From: JBCCGL01 sp039029275
Lineage (GTDB): Bacteria; Pseudomonadota; Gammaproteobacteria; JBCCGL01
Assembly: GCA_039029275.1 (NCBI GenBank)
Contig: JBCCGL010000015.1
Location: 1 to 64,000 of the forward strand
DNA: 64,000 nt
Reading direction: 5' to 3'
Part shown: positions 14,526-22,751 of the stretch, one piece after another
Numbering within the stretch: the stretch's first letter is position 1
Layout: each line of letters opens with the position of its first letter
Translations under genes and position numbers: made by a program
Notes under the pieces: generated by a model
What the model was told of the DNA's origin: nothing
The model's input: only the letters and a program-made list of their open reading frames with translations
The model's database searches: none

Positions 14526-17381
14526 CTAGCTGACTTTTTTGCGCGAGGATTTGTTTTTATGCGCGCCAATAACACGTTTCAAGTAGTGCCCAGTGTATGA
14601 TGTCGCGTGTTTTGAGAGGCTTTCGGGTGTCCCGCAGGCCACGATTTCGCCGCCGCCGGATCCACCTTCGGGACCGAGATCAATAATCCAGTCAGCAGTT
14701 TTGATCACATCAAGATTATGTTCAATGACGACCACCGTGTTGCCGTGATCGCGCAGTCGATGCAAAACGCGTAAAAGCTGCTCGACGTCATGAAAGTGCA
14801 ACCCTGTAGTGGGTTCGTCAAGAATATAGAGAGTCTTGCCTGTATCGCGTTTAGACAGTTCGCGCGACAGCTTGACACGTTGCGCCTCACCGCCAGACAG
14901 TGTGGTCGCGTTCTGTCCGAGTGTAATGTACGAAAGGCCAACATCCATAAGCGTCTGTAATTTACGACTGATAACCGGAACGGCAGAGAAAAACTCCAGA
15001 CCTTCCTCAACGGTCATTTCCAGCACTTGATGGATGTTCTTGCCCTTGTAGCGAATGTCGAGTGTTTCCCGGTTGTACCGCTTACCCTGACAAACGTCAC
15101 ACGCCACGTACACGTCTGGTAGAAAATGCATTTCGACCTTGATGACGCCATCGCCCTGACACGCTTCGCAACGTCCGCCCTTGACGTTAAAACTGAATCG
15201 CCCGGGCTGATAGCCGCGCGATCGAGATTCCTGCGTGTTGGCGAAGAGCTCACGTATCGGTGTAAACAATCCGGTATAGGTTGCGGGGTTAGAACGTGGT
15301 GTGCGACCAATTGGGCTTTGATCAATATCGACAACTTTATCGATCAGTTCGACGCCGTCGATTGTCTCGACGGGAGCGTGTGGTTCGGTGGCGTAGTTGA
15401 GCTTTTGCGCGACATATCGGTAAAACGTATCGTTGATCAGCGTCGATTTGCCCGAGCCGGAGACACCGGTCACGCAGGTCAGCAGGCCGGTGGGAATGTC
15501 GGCATTCACCGACTTCAAATTGTTGCCGGTTGCGCCGCGAACGGTGAGCTTGCTCCCTCTGGGTTCAGTGCGCGTTTTCGGTATGCTGATCTGACGGTGA
15601 CCACTCAAATATTGACCGGTCAGGGAAGCGGCGTTCTTCTCTATACTCTTTGGCGGACCTTCTGCCACAATCTGACCGCCGTGCGCGCCCGCGCCAGGGC
15701 CAATGTCAACCACGTAGTCGGCGGAGCGAATTGCGTCTTCGTCGTGTTCAACAACAATAACGGTGTTGCCCAGATCGCGAAGATAGTTGAGCGTGTTGAG
15801 CAAGCGGTCGTTGTCGCGCTGATGCAGTCCAATGGAAGGCTCATCGAGGATATACATGACGCCCATCAATCCTGCGCCTATTTGACTCGCTAGACGAATT
15901 CGCTGCGCCTCGCCGCCCGAGAGGGTGTCGGCGCTTCGTTCAAGCGTTAAGTAATCCAGCCCTACGTTGACTAAAAACTCCAGCCGTTGCTTGATCTCTT
16001 TAAGGATCTTGCTGCCAATTTCAGCTTTCTGGCCGCTTAACTCCAGTTCGTCAAAATAGCGATACACTTCGCCGATCGGGTCGGCGGTGATCGAAGGCAA
16101 ATTGCGTTCACCGATGAACACATGGCGCGCGTTCTCGTTCAGGCGGGTGCCGGTGCAATCCGGGCAGGACTGCGTCGACAGCAGTTTGGCCAGCTCTTCG
16201 CGAACTGTGCTCGACTCGGTATCTCGATAGCGTCTTTCCAGATTCGGAATGATGCCTTCGAAAACCTGCACGCGGGTGCGCGCGTCGCCAATGTCGTTGA
16301 GATAGCGAAACTCGATTTTTTCCTTTCCACTGCCGTACAAGACGGTGTGTTGGATGTCCTCGGGCAGCGAGTCAAAAGGTGCCTCGACGTCAAAATTGAA
16401 ATGTGCGCCGAGCGATTGAATCATCTGGAAGTAATACGCATTGCGGCGATCCCAGCCGCGGATCGCGCCGCCAGCGAGACTCAACGATGCGTTGGAAATC
16501 ACCCGATGTGAATCAAAATACTGGTTGACGCCTAAGCCGTCGCACGTGGGGCATGCGCCGTGCGGGCTGTTAAATGAAAACAGTCGCGGTTCGAGTTCAG
16601 GAAGCGAATAGCCGCAGCGCTTGCAAGCGAATTTGGATGAGAAAACCAGATCACCGGCGTCGCCTTTGTCCATTGGCGCTGCAATCGCAACACCGTCCGC
16701 GAGCGCTAGCGTTGTCTCAAGGGATTCCGCTAGACGAAGTCCTAAATCTTCGCGGATTTTAAACCGGTCAACGACCACTTCGATTGAGTGTTTCTGCTTT
16801 GGGTTCAGGGTGATATCGGAATCGAGTTCGACAACCTCACCGTCGATCCGGGCACGTAAGAATCCCTGTGCACGCAGCTCGTCCAGCAGCTTTTTATTCT
16901 CACCCTTGCGGTTTTTGATCACGGGTGCCAACAGCATCCATTTACCGCCTTCGGGGAGCGCGAGAAGGTGATCAACCATCTGGCTCACCGTTTGCGCATC
17001 AAGTGATTCGCCGTGAATTGGGCAGCGGGGCGTGCCGATGCGCGCGAACAGCAGGCGCAGGTAATCGTAAATTTCGGTGATGGTGCCAACCGTCGAGCGC
17101 GGGTTGTGCGAGGTCGATTTTTGTTCGATCGAGATTGCGGGTGATAGCCCCTCGATGTGGTCGATGTCCGGTTTCTCCATCATCGAGAGAAACTGGCGCG
17201 CATACGCAGAGAGTGACTCGACATAACGGCGTTGACCCTCAGCGAAAATCGTATCAAACGCCAGTGAGGACTTGCCCGAACCCGATAGACCGGTAATCAC
17301 AATTAGCTTATCGCGCGGCAAATCCAGATCGACGTTCTGAAGATTGTGCGTTCGTGCGCCGCGTATTCGAATGCTATCCAT
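14526..17381 (-). CDS. uvrA: Excinuclease ABC subunit A
   Basis: UvrA is the damage-sensing ATPase of nucleotide excision repair, acting with UvrB and UvrC. It is an ABC tandem with two Walker A motifs, GLSGSGKSSLAF near residue 32 and GVSGSGKSTLIN near residue 640. It has two LSGGEAQR signatures and zinc fingers built on CxxC pairs, for example CEACQGDG with CDVCQGKRY. The 951-residue length is slightly above that of E. coli UvrA. It is divergent from ssb, the common gammaproteobacterial arrangement. No canonical LexA box was found in the shared 262-bp region. Confidence 0.98.
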   Translation of the reverse strand: MDSIRIRGARTHNLQNVDLDLPRDKLIVITGLSGSGKSSLAFDTIFAEGQRRYVESLSAYARQFLSMMEKPDIDHIEGLSPAISIEQKSTSHNPRSTVGTITEIYDYLRLLFARIGTPRCPIHGESLDAQTVSQMVDHLLALPEGGKWMLLAPVIKNRKGENKKLLDELRAQGFLRARIDGEVVELDSDITLNPKQKHSIEVVVDRFKIREDLGLRLAESLETTLALADGVAIAAPMDKGDAGDLVFSSKFACKRCGYSLPELEPRLFSFNSPHGACPTCDGLGVNQYFDSHRVISNASLSLAGGAIRGWDRRNAYYFQMIQSLGAHFNFDVEAPFDSLPEDIQHTVLYGSGKEKIEFRYLNDIGDARTRVQVFEGIIPNLERRYRDTESSTVREELAKLLSTQSCPDCTGTRLNENARHVFIGERNLPSITADPIGEVYRYFDELELSGQKAEIGSKILKEIKQRLEFLVNVGLDYLTLERSADTLSGGEAQRIRLASQIGAGLMGVMYILDEPSIGLHQRDNDRLLNTLNYLRDLGNTVIVVEHDEDAIRSADYVVDIGPGAGAHGGQIVAEGPPKSIEKNAASLTGQYLSGHRQISIPKTRTEPRGSKLTVRGATGNNLKSVNADIPTGLLTCVTGVSGSGKSTLINDTFYRYVAQKLNYATEPHAPVETIDGVELIDKVVDIDQSPIGRTPRSNPATYTGLFTPIRELFANTQESRSRGYQPGRFSFNVKGGRCEACQGDGVIKVEMHFLPDVYVACDVCQGKRYNRETLDIRYKGKNIHQVLEMTVEEGLEFFSAVPVISRKLQTLMDVGLSYITLGQNATTLSGGEAQRVKLSRELSKRDTGKTLYILDEPTTGLHFHDVEQLLRVLHRLRDHGNTVVVIEHNLDVIKTADWIIDLGPEGGSGGGEIVACGTPESLSKHATSYTGHYLKRVIGAHKNKSSRKKVS

Positions 17382-17552
17382 CGTGAAACTGGGTCTCGCC
17401 TAAGGCTCTGCAATTGAAAAAATGCAATCAACAAATATACGCTGATATTGAGCAATTCGCCCAGATTAATTGCACTTTTTTAACGAATGTAAGCTGCCCA
17501 GAATTGGATGTTCAGTGCAACGCCTCGCAAACCTATGGGCTCTGGGTTTTTC

Positions 17553-17583
17553 GTGACAGCGGGCTTTCAATTATGAGTATAAT
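17553..17583 (+). promoter_or_regulatory. Possible ssb promoter
   Basis: TATAAT at 17578-17583 with GTGACA at 17553-17558 as a possible -35. The 19-bp spacer is longer than ideal. It lies 60 nt before the ssb start in the uvrA-ssb intergenic region (17382-17643), which otherwise shows no feature. Confidence 0.4.
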
Positions 17584-17643
17584 CGTGACGCTCAGACCCG
17601 ATTGGACGGCGTCAAAAAAGTACAAATACGAGGTGGAACTGCG

Positions 17644-18120
17644 ATGGCACGTGGCATAAACAAAGTAATTCTGGTGGGAAATCTAGGTAATGATCCGGAT
17701 GTTAAATACATGCCGAGTGGCTCGGCCGTAGCCAATATCAGCCTTGCGACAACTGATTCATGGAAGGATAAAAACACCGGCCAACAACAGGATCGCACGG
17801 AATGGCACCGTGTTGTTTTCTTTAATCGCCTTGCCGAGATCGTGGGCGAATACCTGCGCAAAGGGTCACAAGTGTACGTAGAAGGACGCTTGCAAACACG
17901 AAAATGGCAGGATAAACAAGGCGTTGATCGCTACACCACCGAGATCGTCGCAAATGAGATGCAAATGCTGGGCAGTCGGGGTGGCGACAGCGGGGGACAG
18001 CAGTTTGGCGGCGCGCAACAGTACGGAGGCGGATACAATCAGGCGCAGCAACAGTCATCCCCCAACCAGCAAGCGCAATCGATGCCAGAACCCGAATTTG
18101 ACGACGACGTCCCGTTCTAG
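17644..18120 (+). CDS. ssb: Single-stranded DNA-binding protein
   Basis: SSB coats single-stranded DNA and recruits repair and replication partners. The OB-fold domain covers residues 1-110 (MARGINKVILVGNLGNDPDVKYMPSG, DRTEWHRVVFFNRLAEI). A Gln/Gly-rich linker follows, and the protein ends EFDDDVPF, the conserved acidic partner-binding tip. The ATG 17644 is chosen because the family starts here and AGGTGG precedes it; an upstream in-frame ATG at 17602 would add 14 unsupported residues. Confidence 0.97.
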   Translation: MARGINKVILVGNLGNDPDVKYMPSGSAVANISLATTDSWKDKNTGQQQDRTEWHRVVFFNRLAEIVGEYLRKGSQVYVEGRLQTRKWQDKQGVDRYTTEIVANEMQMLGSRGGDSGGQQFGGAQQYGGGYNQAQQQSSPNQQAQSMPEPEFDDDVPF

Positions 18121-18190
18121 CTTCACCCAGCCTTAGTCTGCGTTACCACAAAACCAAACAATCACTGAATCGGTCAGGAGCGAAATCCCT

Positions 18191-19363
18191 ATGAGTCGAG
18201 ATTTTTTGTTTACCTCGGAATCAGTATCAGAAGGCCACCCGGACAAAATGTCGGATCAGGTGTCCGATGCGGTTCTGGATGCCATTCTGGCTGAAGATAA
18301 ACACGCACGAGTCGCTTGTGAAACGGTATTCAAAACCGGGCTTTGCATGTTGGCCGGTGAGATTACGACATCATCTAACCCGGACTACGAGGCAATCATG
18401 CGCCAGACCATTCGAGAGATCGGCTACGATCACTCGGACAAGGGCTTCGACGCCGGCACTTGCGCGGCCATTGTTGCTCTTGGTGTGCAGTCAGCCGATA
18501 TCAACCAGGGGGTGGATCGCGCCAGACCAGAGGATCAGGGAGCTGGCGATCAAGGCATCATGTTCGGCTACGCCACCAACGAAACCGATGTGCTGATGCC
18601 GGCCGCTATTCAATACGCGCATCGATTGATGGAAAAGCACGCAGAAAAACGCAAGAGTGGCGTGTTGGGAAAACTTCGGCCCGACGCTAAATCGCAGGTT
18701 ACCCTGCGCTACGTCGACAACAAACCCGTCGCGATCGACGCGGTCGTTATCTCAAGCCAGCACTCCGAAGATTTTGCCGGCGAAGCCCTGCACGATGGTG
18801 TCATGGAGGAGATTATCAAACCGGTACTGGAGCCCACTGGTCTGCTCAGCGCTGACACTGCATACCACATCAACCCCACCGGCAACTTCGTTATTGGAGG
18901 CCCAATGGGCGACGCCGGTCTAACCGGGCGCAAGATTATCGTTGACACCTACGGAGGTGCAGCGCGTCACGGTGGTGGCGCGTTCTCAGGCAAAGACCCA
19001 TCAAAAGTTGACCGATCGGCCGCCTATGCCGGGCGTTACGTTGCCAAAAATATTGTCGCCGCCGGTTTGGCGGAGCGCTGTGAAATCCAGATTTCGTACG
19101 CGATTGGTGTTGCCGAACCGACGTCTATCATGGTCGAGACGTTCGGTACCGGTAAAATCGATGACGATAGAATCACCGCGCTGGTCCGCGAGCATTTCGA
19201 CCTGCGGCCGTATGGCATTTTGACCATGCTGGATTTGCTCAATGCTGAAAAAATAAAATACCGCAAGACGGCGGCATATGGTCACTTCGGCCGTGAGAAT
19301 GAAGGCTTTACCTGGGAAAATACCGATAAAGCGGACGCACTGCGTGACGCCGCGGGTGTGTAA
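18191..19363 (+). CDS. metK: S-adenosylmethionine synthetase
   Basis: MetK makes SAM from methionine and ATP. SEGHPDKMSDQVSDAVLDA near residue 13, GAGDQGIMFGYATNET near residue 118 and GGGAFSGKDPSKVDRSAAY near residue 257 are the ATP and phosphate loops. The 390-residue length is normal. CAGGAG lies upstream. It stands next to ahcY, which removes the SAH product of SAM-dependent methylation. No SAM riboswitch was seen in the 70-nt gap after ssb. Confidence 0.98.
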   Translation: MSRDFLFTSESVSEGHPDKMSDQVSDAVLDAILAEDKHARVACETVFKTGLCMLAGEITTSSNPDYEAIMRQTIREIGYDHSDKGFDAGTCAAIVALGVQSADINQGVDRARPEDQGAGDQGIMFGYATNETDVLMPAAIQYAHRLMEKHAEKRKSGVLGKLRPDAKSQVTLRYVDNKPVAIDAVVISSQHSEDFAGEALHDGVMEEIIKPVLEPTGLLSADTAYHINPTGNFVIGGPMGDAGLTGRKIIVDTYGGAARHGGGAFSGKDPSKVDRSAAYAGRYVAKNIVAAGLAERCEIQISYAIGVAEPTSIMVETFGTGKIDDDRITALVREHFDLRPYGILTMLDLLNAEKIKYRKTAAYGHFGRENEGFTWENTDKADALRDAAGV

Positions 19364-19451
19364 ACAGGTCGTAATTGTGTGAGTGAACCAATCACAGGAA
19401 ATGTAAGTACCCTATAATACTGGATTCGCGGGTTTGTCCCGCATCCCGCCT

Positions 19452-19536
19452 GCCGAGGGGCGTTGCGACGGGGCGCGCTGTTAAGCGCGACTCTGCCAGG
19501 CTCGGTACGGTCCGGTTGACAACCGAACGACGCTCG
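19452..19536 (+). promoter_or_regulatory. SAH (S-adenosylhomocysteine) riboswitch
   Basis: It matches the SAH riboswitch pattern. CCGAG 19453-19457 pairs with CTCGG 19501-19505 (P1). The conserved GTTGCGAC follows the 5' P1 strand and CTGCCAGG precedes the 3' strand. CGCGC 19474-19478 pairs with GCGCG 19485-19489 (P2). CGGTT 19513-19517 pairs with AACCG 19521-19525 (P4). GGGCGT 19458-19463 can pair with ACGCTC 19530-19535, with one G-U, as the pseudoknot. A -10 TATAAT lies at 19413-19418 without a clear -35. The element ends just before the ahcY ribosome binding site (GGAGG, 19547-19551), which favours translational control. Confidence 0.9.
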
Positions 19537-19557
19537 CTGAACTTATGGAGGTGCACT

Positions 19558-20871
19558 ATGAGTGCAACCATGCAGAGCAGCGACTTCACCGATTATAAAG
19601 TCGCTGATATTTCACTGGCCGAGTGGGGCCACAAAGAAATCAAAATTGCTGAAACCGAGATGCCTGGTTTGATGGCGATTCGCGACGAATATGCCAACGA
19701 GCAGCCCTTAAAGGGTGCGCGCATCGCGGGATGTCTGCACATGACGATCCAGACCGCAGTGCTGATCGAAACGCTTGAAGCTCTCGGCGCCGAGATTCGC
19801 TGGTCGTCGTGCAATATATTCTCAACTCAGGACCATGCAGCAGCGGCAATCGCCGACAACGGCACGCCTGTCTTCGCCTGGAAGGGCGAAACCGAGGAAG
19901 AGTTTGACTGGTGCATCGAGCAGACCATTGTCGGGCCCGACGGCTGGCGTCCGAACATGATTCTGGACGACGGCGGTGACCTGACCCTGATGATGCATGA
20001 GCAGTACCCCGAATTGCTCGACGACGTTAACGGGCTTTCCGAAGAAACCACCACCGGTGTCCATCGCCTGTACGAAATGATGAAAGCGGGCACCTTGAAA
20101 GTACCCGCCATTAACGTCAATGACTCGGTCACCAAATCCAAATTCGATAACCTTTATGGCTGTCGTGAATCACTGCTCGACGGAATCAAGCGTGCAACCG
20201 ATGTAATGGTGGCGGGCAAAATTGCAGTTGTGCTCGGTTATGGCGATGTGGGCAAAGGTTGCGCGCAGGCATTCCGCGGAATGGGTGCGACAGTATGGGT
20301 GACCGAGATTGATCCGATCTGCGCATTGCAGGCATCAATGGAAGGTTACCGCGTTGTCAAGATGGATGATGTGGCAGCGCAAGGCGATATCTTCGTCACC
20401 ACAACCGGCAACATCGACGTGATCACGCACGACCACATGGTTCAGATGAAGAATGAATCAATTGTTTGCAACATCGGTCACTTTGATTCTGAGATTGACG
20501 TTGCAGGATTGAAGCAATATCAATGGGAGAACATCAAACCACAGGTCGATCACATTATTTTTCCGGACGGCAAACGCATCATCCTGCTCGCCGAGGGCCG
20601 CTTGGTTAACCTCGGTTGCGCGACAGGTCACCCGAGTTTTGTAATGTCGGCGTCGTTTACCAATCAGGTATTGGCTCAGATTGAGCTTTGGCAGCATCCT
20701 GAGAAGTACGATGTCGCGGTGCACGTCTTACCCAAATGGCTGGACGAAAAAGTTGCACGGCTGCATTTGGGTAAAATCGGCGTGAACTTGACCGAGCTAA
20801 CCCAAGAACAAGCAGACTACATCAGCGTCGCACAGCAAGGGCCGTTTAAACCCGAGCACTATCGCTATTAA
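19558..20871 (+). CDS. ahcY: Adenosylhomocysteinase
   Basis: AhcY hydrolyses SAH to homocysteine and adenosine, relieving product inhibition of methyltransferases. The NAD-binding loop GYGDVGKGCAQ lies near residue 233, and HMTIQTAVLIETL is near residue 61. The 437-residue length is normal. ATG 19558 is chosen because GGAGG lies at 19547-19551; an upstream frame opening at 19516 falls inside the riboswitch. The SAH riboswitch predicts induction when SAH accumulates. Confidence 0.98.
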   Translation: MSATMQSSDFTDYKVADISLAEWGHKEIKIAETEMPGLMAIRDEYANEQPLKGARIAGCLHMTIQTAVLIETLEALGAEIRWSSCNIFSTQDHAAAAIADNGTPVFAWKGETEEEFDWCIEQTIVGPDGWRPNMILDDGGDLTLMMHEQYPELLDDVNGLSEETTTGVHRLYEMMKAGTLKVPAINVNDSVTKSKFDNLYGCRESLLDGIKRATDVMVAGKIAVVLGYGDVGKGCAQAFRGMGATVWVTEIDPICALQASMEGYRVVKMDDVAAQGDIFVTTTGNIDVITHDHMVQMKNESIVCNIGHFDSEIDVAGLKQYQWENIKPQVDHIIFPDGKRIILLAEGRLVNLGCATGHPSFVMSASFTNQVLAQIELWQHPEKYDVAVHVLPKWLDEKVARLHLGKIGVNLTELTQEQADYISVAQQGPFKPEHYRY

Positions 20872-20872
20872 A

Positions 20873-20898
20873 ACCTGATCAATTACACCTGATCAATT
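20873..20898 (+). repeat. Short tandem direct repeat
   Basis: The 12-bp unit ACCTGATCAATT occurs at 20873-20884 and 20887-20898, separated by 2 nt. It sits directly after the ahcY stop and before the terminator, and probably arose from a small local duplication. Confidence 0.7.
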
Positions 20899-20900
20899 CC

Positions 20901-20938
20901 GAAACGCGTTGCGCAATGCAACGCGTTTCTCGTTTTCG
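20901..20938 (+). terminator. Intrinsic terminator after ahcY
   Basis: The 12-bp perfect stem GAAACGCGTTGC (20901-20912) and its complement (20918-20929) has a 5-nt loop, followed by TCGTTTTC. The U tract is short and interrupted, but the stem is long and clear. Confidence 0.8.
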
Positions 20939-21015
20939 ACCTGCCACTTGGTCTATAAACAGCGCGTTGCCCCTCCAATTTTCTCAAAACCTTCCAACGT
21001 GAGATTTAAAACCCG

Positions 21016-22731
21016 ATGGTAGTTGAGTTGAATAAACCGCATGGCGGCGAATTGGTCGATCTTTATTTACAGGGACCGGAACTCGAAGCTGAAAAAACAC
21101 GCGCGCGTGAATACGAGTCCTGGACCCTAAGCTATCGCCAGTTATGCGATCTCGAACTTCTGATGAATGGCGCGTTCTCGCCACTGACCGGGTTCATGAA
21201 GCGCAACGATTACGAAGCCGTGTGCGATGACATGCGGCTCGCGAATGGAGATATTTGGTCGATGCCCATAACGCTCGACGTGAGCGATGAGTTCGCCGCA
21301 TCCGTCGAGATCGACCAGTGGATCGCACTGCGCGATCCCGAAGGTTTGTTGTACGGCACTATGCAGGTTGAAGATATCTGGATAGCGGACAAATCCGCTG
21401 AGGCAAAAGCTGTTTTTGGCGCTGACGACAGCGCCCACCCCGGCGTGGACTATTTGCACAACAGTTCCGGTGAGGTTTATCTCGGCGGTACCGTGCGAGG
21501 TATCGAGTCTCCCCTACACTACGACTACCAGTACCTGCGTGACACACCGTCTGAGGTACGAGCGATGATAAAAAAGCGCGGTTGGCGCCGTGTTGTCGCG
21601 TTTCATTCGCACGCGCCCATGCATTGCGCACATCACGAACTGACCTATCGCGCGGCACAACAAGTCGAAGCGAATCTGCTCATTCATCCGGCCGTGGGGA
21701 TGACGCGACCCGGTGATATCGATCAGTTTACGCGCGTGCGCTGCTACGAACACATCATCAAGCGATATCCGGATCAAACTTCTGCCCTGAGTTTGCTGCC
21801 GTTGGCGATGCGCATGGCGGGGCCGCGAGAGGCCTTGTGGCACGCATTGATCCGTAAAAATTTCGGTTGTACTCACTTTATCGTTGTGCGTGATCACGCC
21901 GGCATGGTTAAAACCAGCGAGGGAAAACCGTTTTACGAACCGAATGCAGCGCAGGCGCTCCTGGATAACTTTTCAGACGAATTGGGTATCGACATTGTGC
22001 CCGCGCAAACGATGGTCTACGTGCAGGAGCGTGCCGAATACCGACCGGTCACGGAAATTACCGACGAAGAAACAGTGCAAAGCATTTCCGACGCTGAACT
22101 TAAGCGTCGTCTCGAAGAAGCGCTCGAAGTACCCGAATGGTTTTCCTATCCAGAAATTGTCGACGAGCTGCGCCGCGCTTACCCACCCCGGCACAAACAA
22201 GGTTTCACCGTATTTTTTACGGGGCTTTCAGGGGCGGGCAAGTCGACCGTCGCCAATGCCTTGGTGATCAAATTGCAAGAGCTGGGCGGGCGTCCGGTCA
22301 CGTTGCTGGACGGCGATGTGGTTCGCACGCATCTTTCGAGTGAACTCGGCTTTACCCGCGAGCATCGTGATCTAAACATTGTGCGAATCGGATTTGTGGC
22401 GAGCGAGATTACCAAGAACGGTGGAGTTGCGATTTGCGCGCCCATCGCACCCTATCGAAGTACACGACGCAAAGTGCGCGAGATGGTCAGCGGCGGCGGC
22501 GGTTTTGTTGAGGTGTACATTGGCACCTCAATTGAAGTGTGCGAAGCGCGCGATAGAAAAGGTCTTTATGCCAAAGCGCGTGCGGGGATGATCAAGGGCT
22601 TCACTGGAATCGACGATCCTTACGAAGTGCCGGAGGCAGCAGAACTTGAAATTGACACCAGTGATTGTCAACCCGATGAAGCCGCGCAGCGAATTATCCT
22701 TAAACTGGAAAATATGGGATTCATAAAATAG
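21016..22731 (+). CDS. sat/cysC: Fused sulfate adenylyltransferase / APS kinase
   Basis: A 571-residue fusion predicted to turn sulfate into APS and then PAPS. Residues 1-390 are the Sat-type (not CysD/CysN) ATP sulfurylase, with LMNGAFSPLTGFM, LLPLAMRMAGPREALWHA and FIVVRDHAG. The C-terminal APS kinase has P-loop GLSGAGKST at residues 403-411 and FTREHRDLNIVRIGFVA. Oddly, the sulfurylase QxRNPxHxxH motif reads FHSHAPMHCAHHEL at residues 196-209: the two histidines remain, but the usual Gln, Arg and Asn are replaced. The kinase half looks intact. It lies between ahcY and the polysaccharide genes, so it could supply assimilation or PAPS for sulfation. No sulfotransferase is visible here. Confidence 0.88.
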   Translation: MVVELNKPHGGELVDLYLQGPELEAEKTRAREYESWTLSYRQLCDLELLMNGAFSPLTGFMKRNDYEAVCDDMRLANGDIWSMPITLDVSDEFAASVEIDQWIALRDPEGLLYGTMQVEDIWIADKSAEAKAVFGADDSAHPGVDYLHNSSGEVYLGGTVRGIESPLHYDYQYLRDTPSEVRAMIKKRGWRRVVAFHSHAPMHCAHHELTYRAAQQVEANLLIHPAVGMTRPGDIDQFTRVRCYEHIIKRYPDQTSALSLLPLAMRMAGPREALWHALIRKNFGCTHFIVVRDHAGMVKTSEGKPFYEPNAAQALLDNFSDELGIDIVPAQTMVYVQERAEYRPVTEITDEETVQSISDAELKRRLEEALEVPEWFSYPEIVDELRRAYPPRHKQGFTVFFTGLSGAGKSTVANALVIKLQELGGRPVTLLDGDVVRTHLSSELGFTREHRDLNIVRIGFVASEITKNGGVAICAPIAPYRSTRRKVREMVSGGGGFVEVYIGTSIEVCEARDRKGLYAKARAGMIKGFTGIDDPYEVPEAAELEIDTSDCQPDEAAQRIILKLENMGFIK

Positions 22732-22751
22732 GTGGTGTGAATATTGCCTAA

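Noticed and set aside
15126..15893. 255-residue open frame antisense inside uvrA
   Set aside because: uvrA is certain here, with Walker and zinc motifs; the reverse frame reflects codon bias.
17382..17643. LexA box in the uvrA-ssb divergent region
   Set aside because: No CTG-N10-CAG palindrome was found on reading either strand.
18121..18190. SAM riboswitch before metK
   Set aside because: The gap is only 70 nt and shows no conserved helices; only the SAH type before ahcY is supported.
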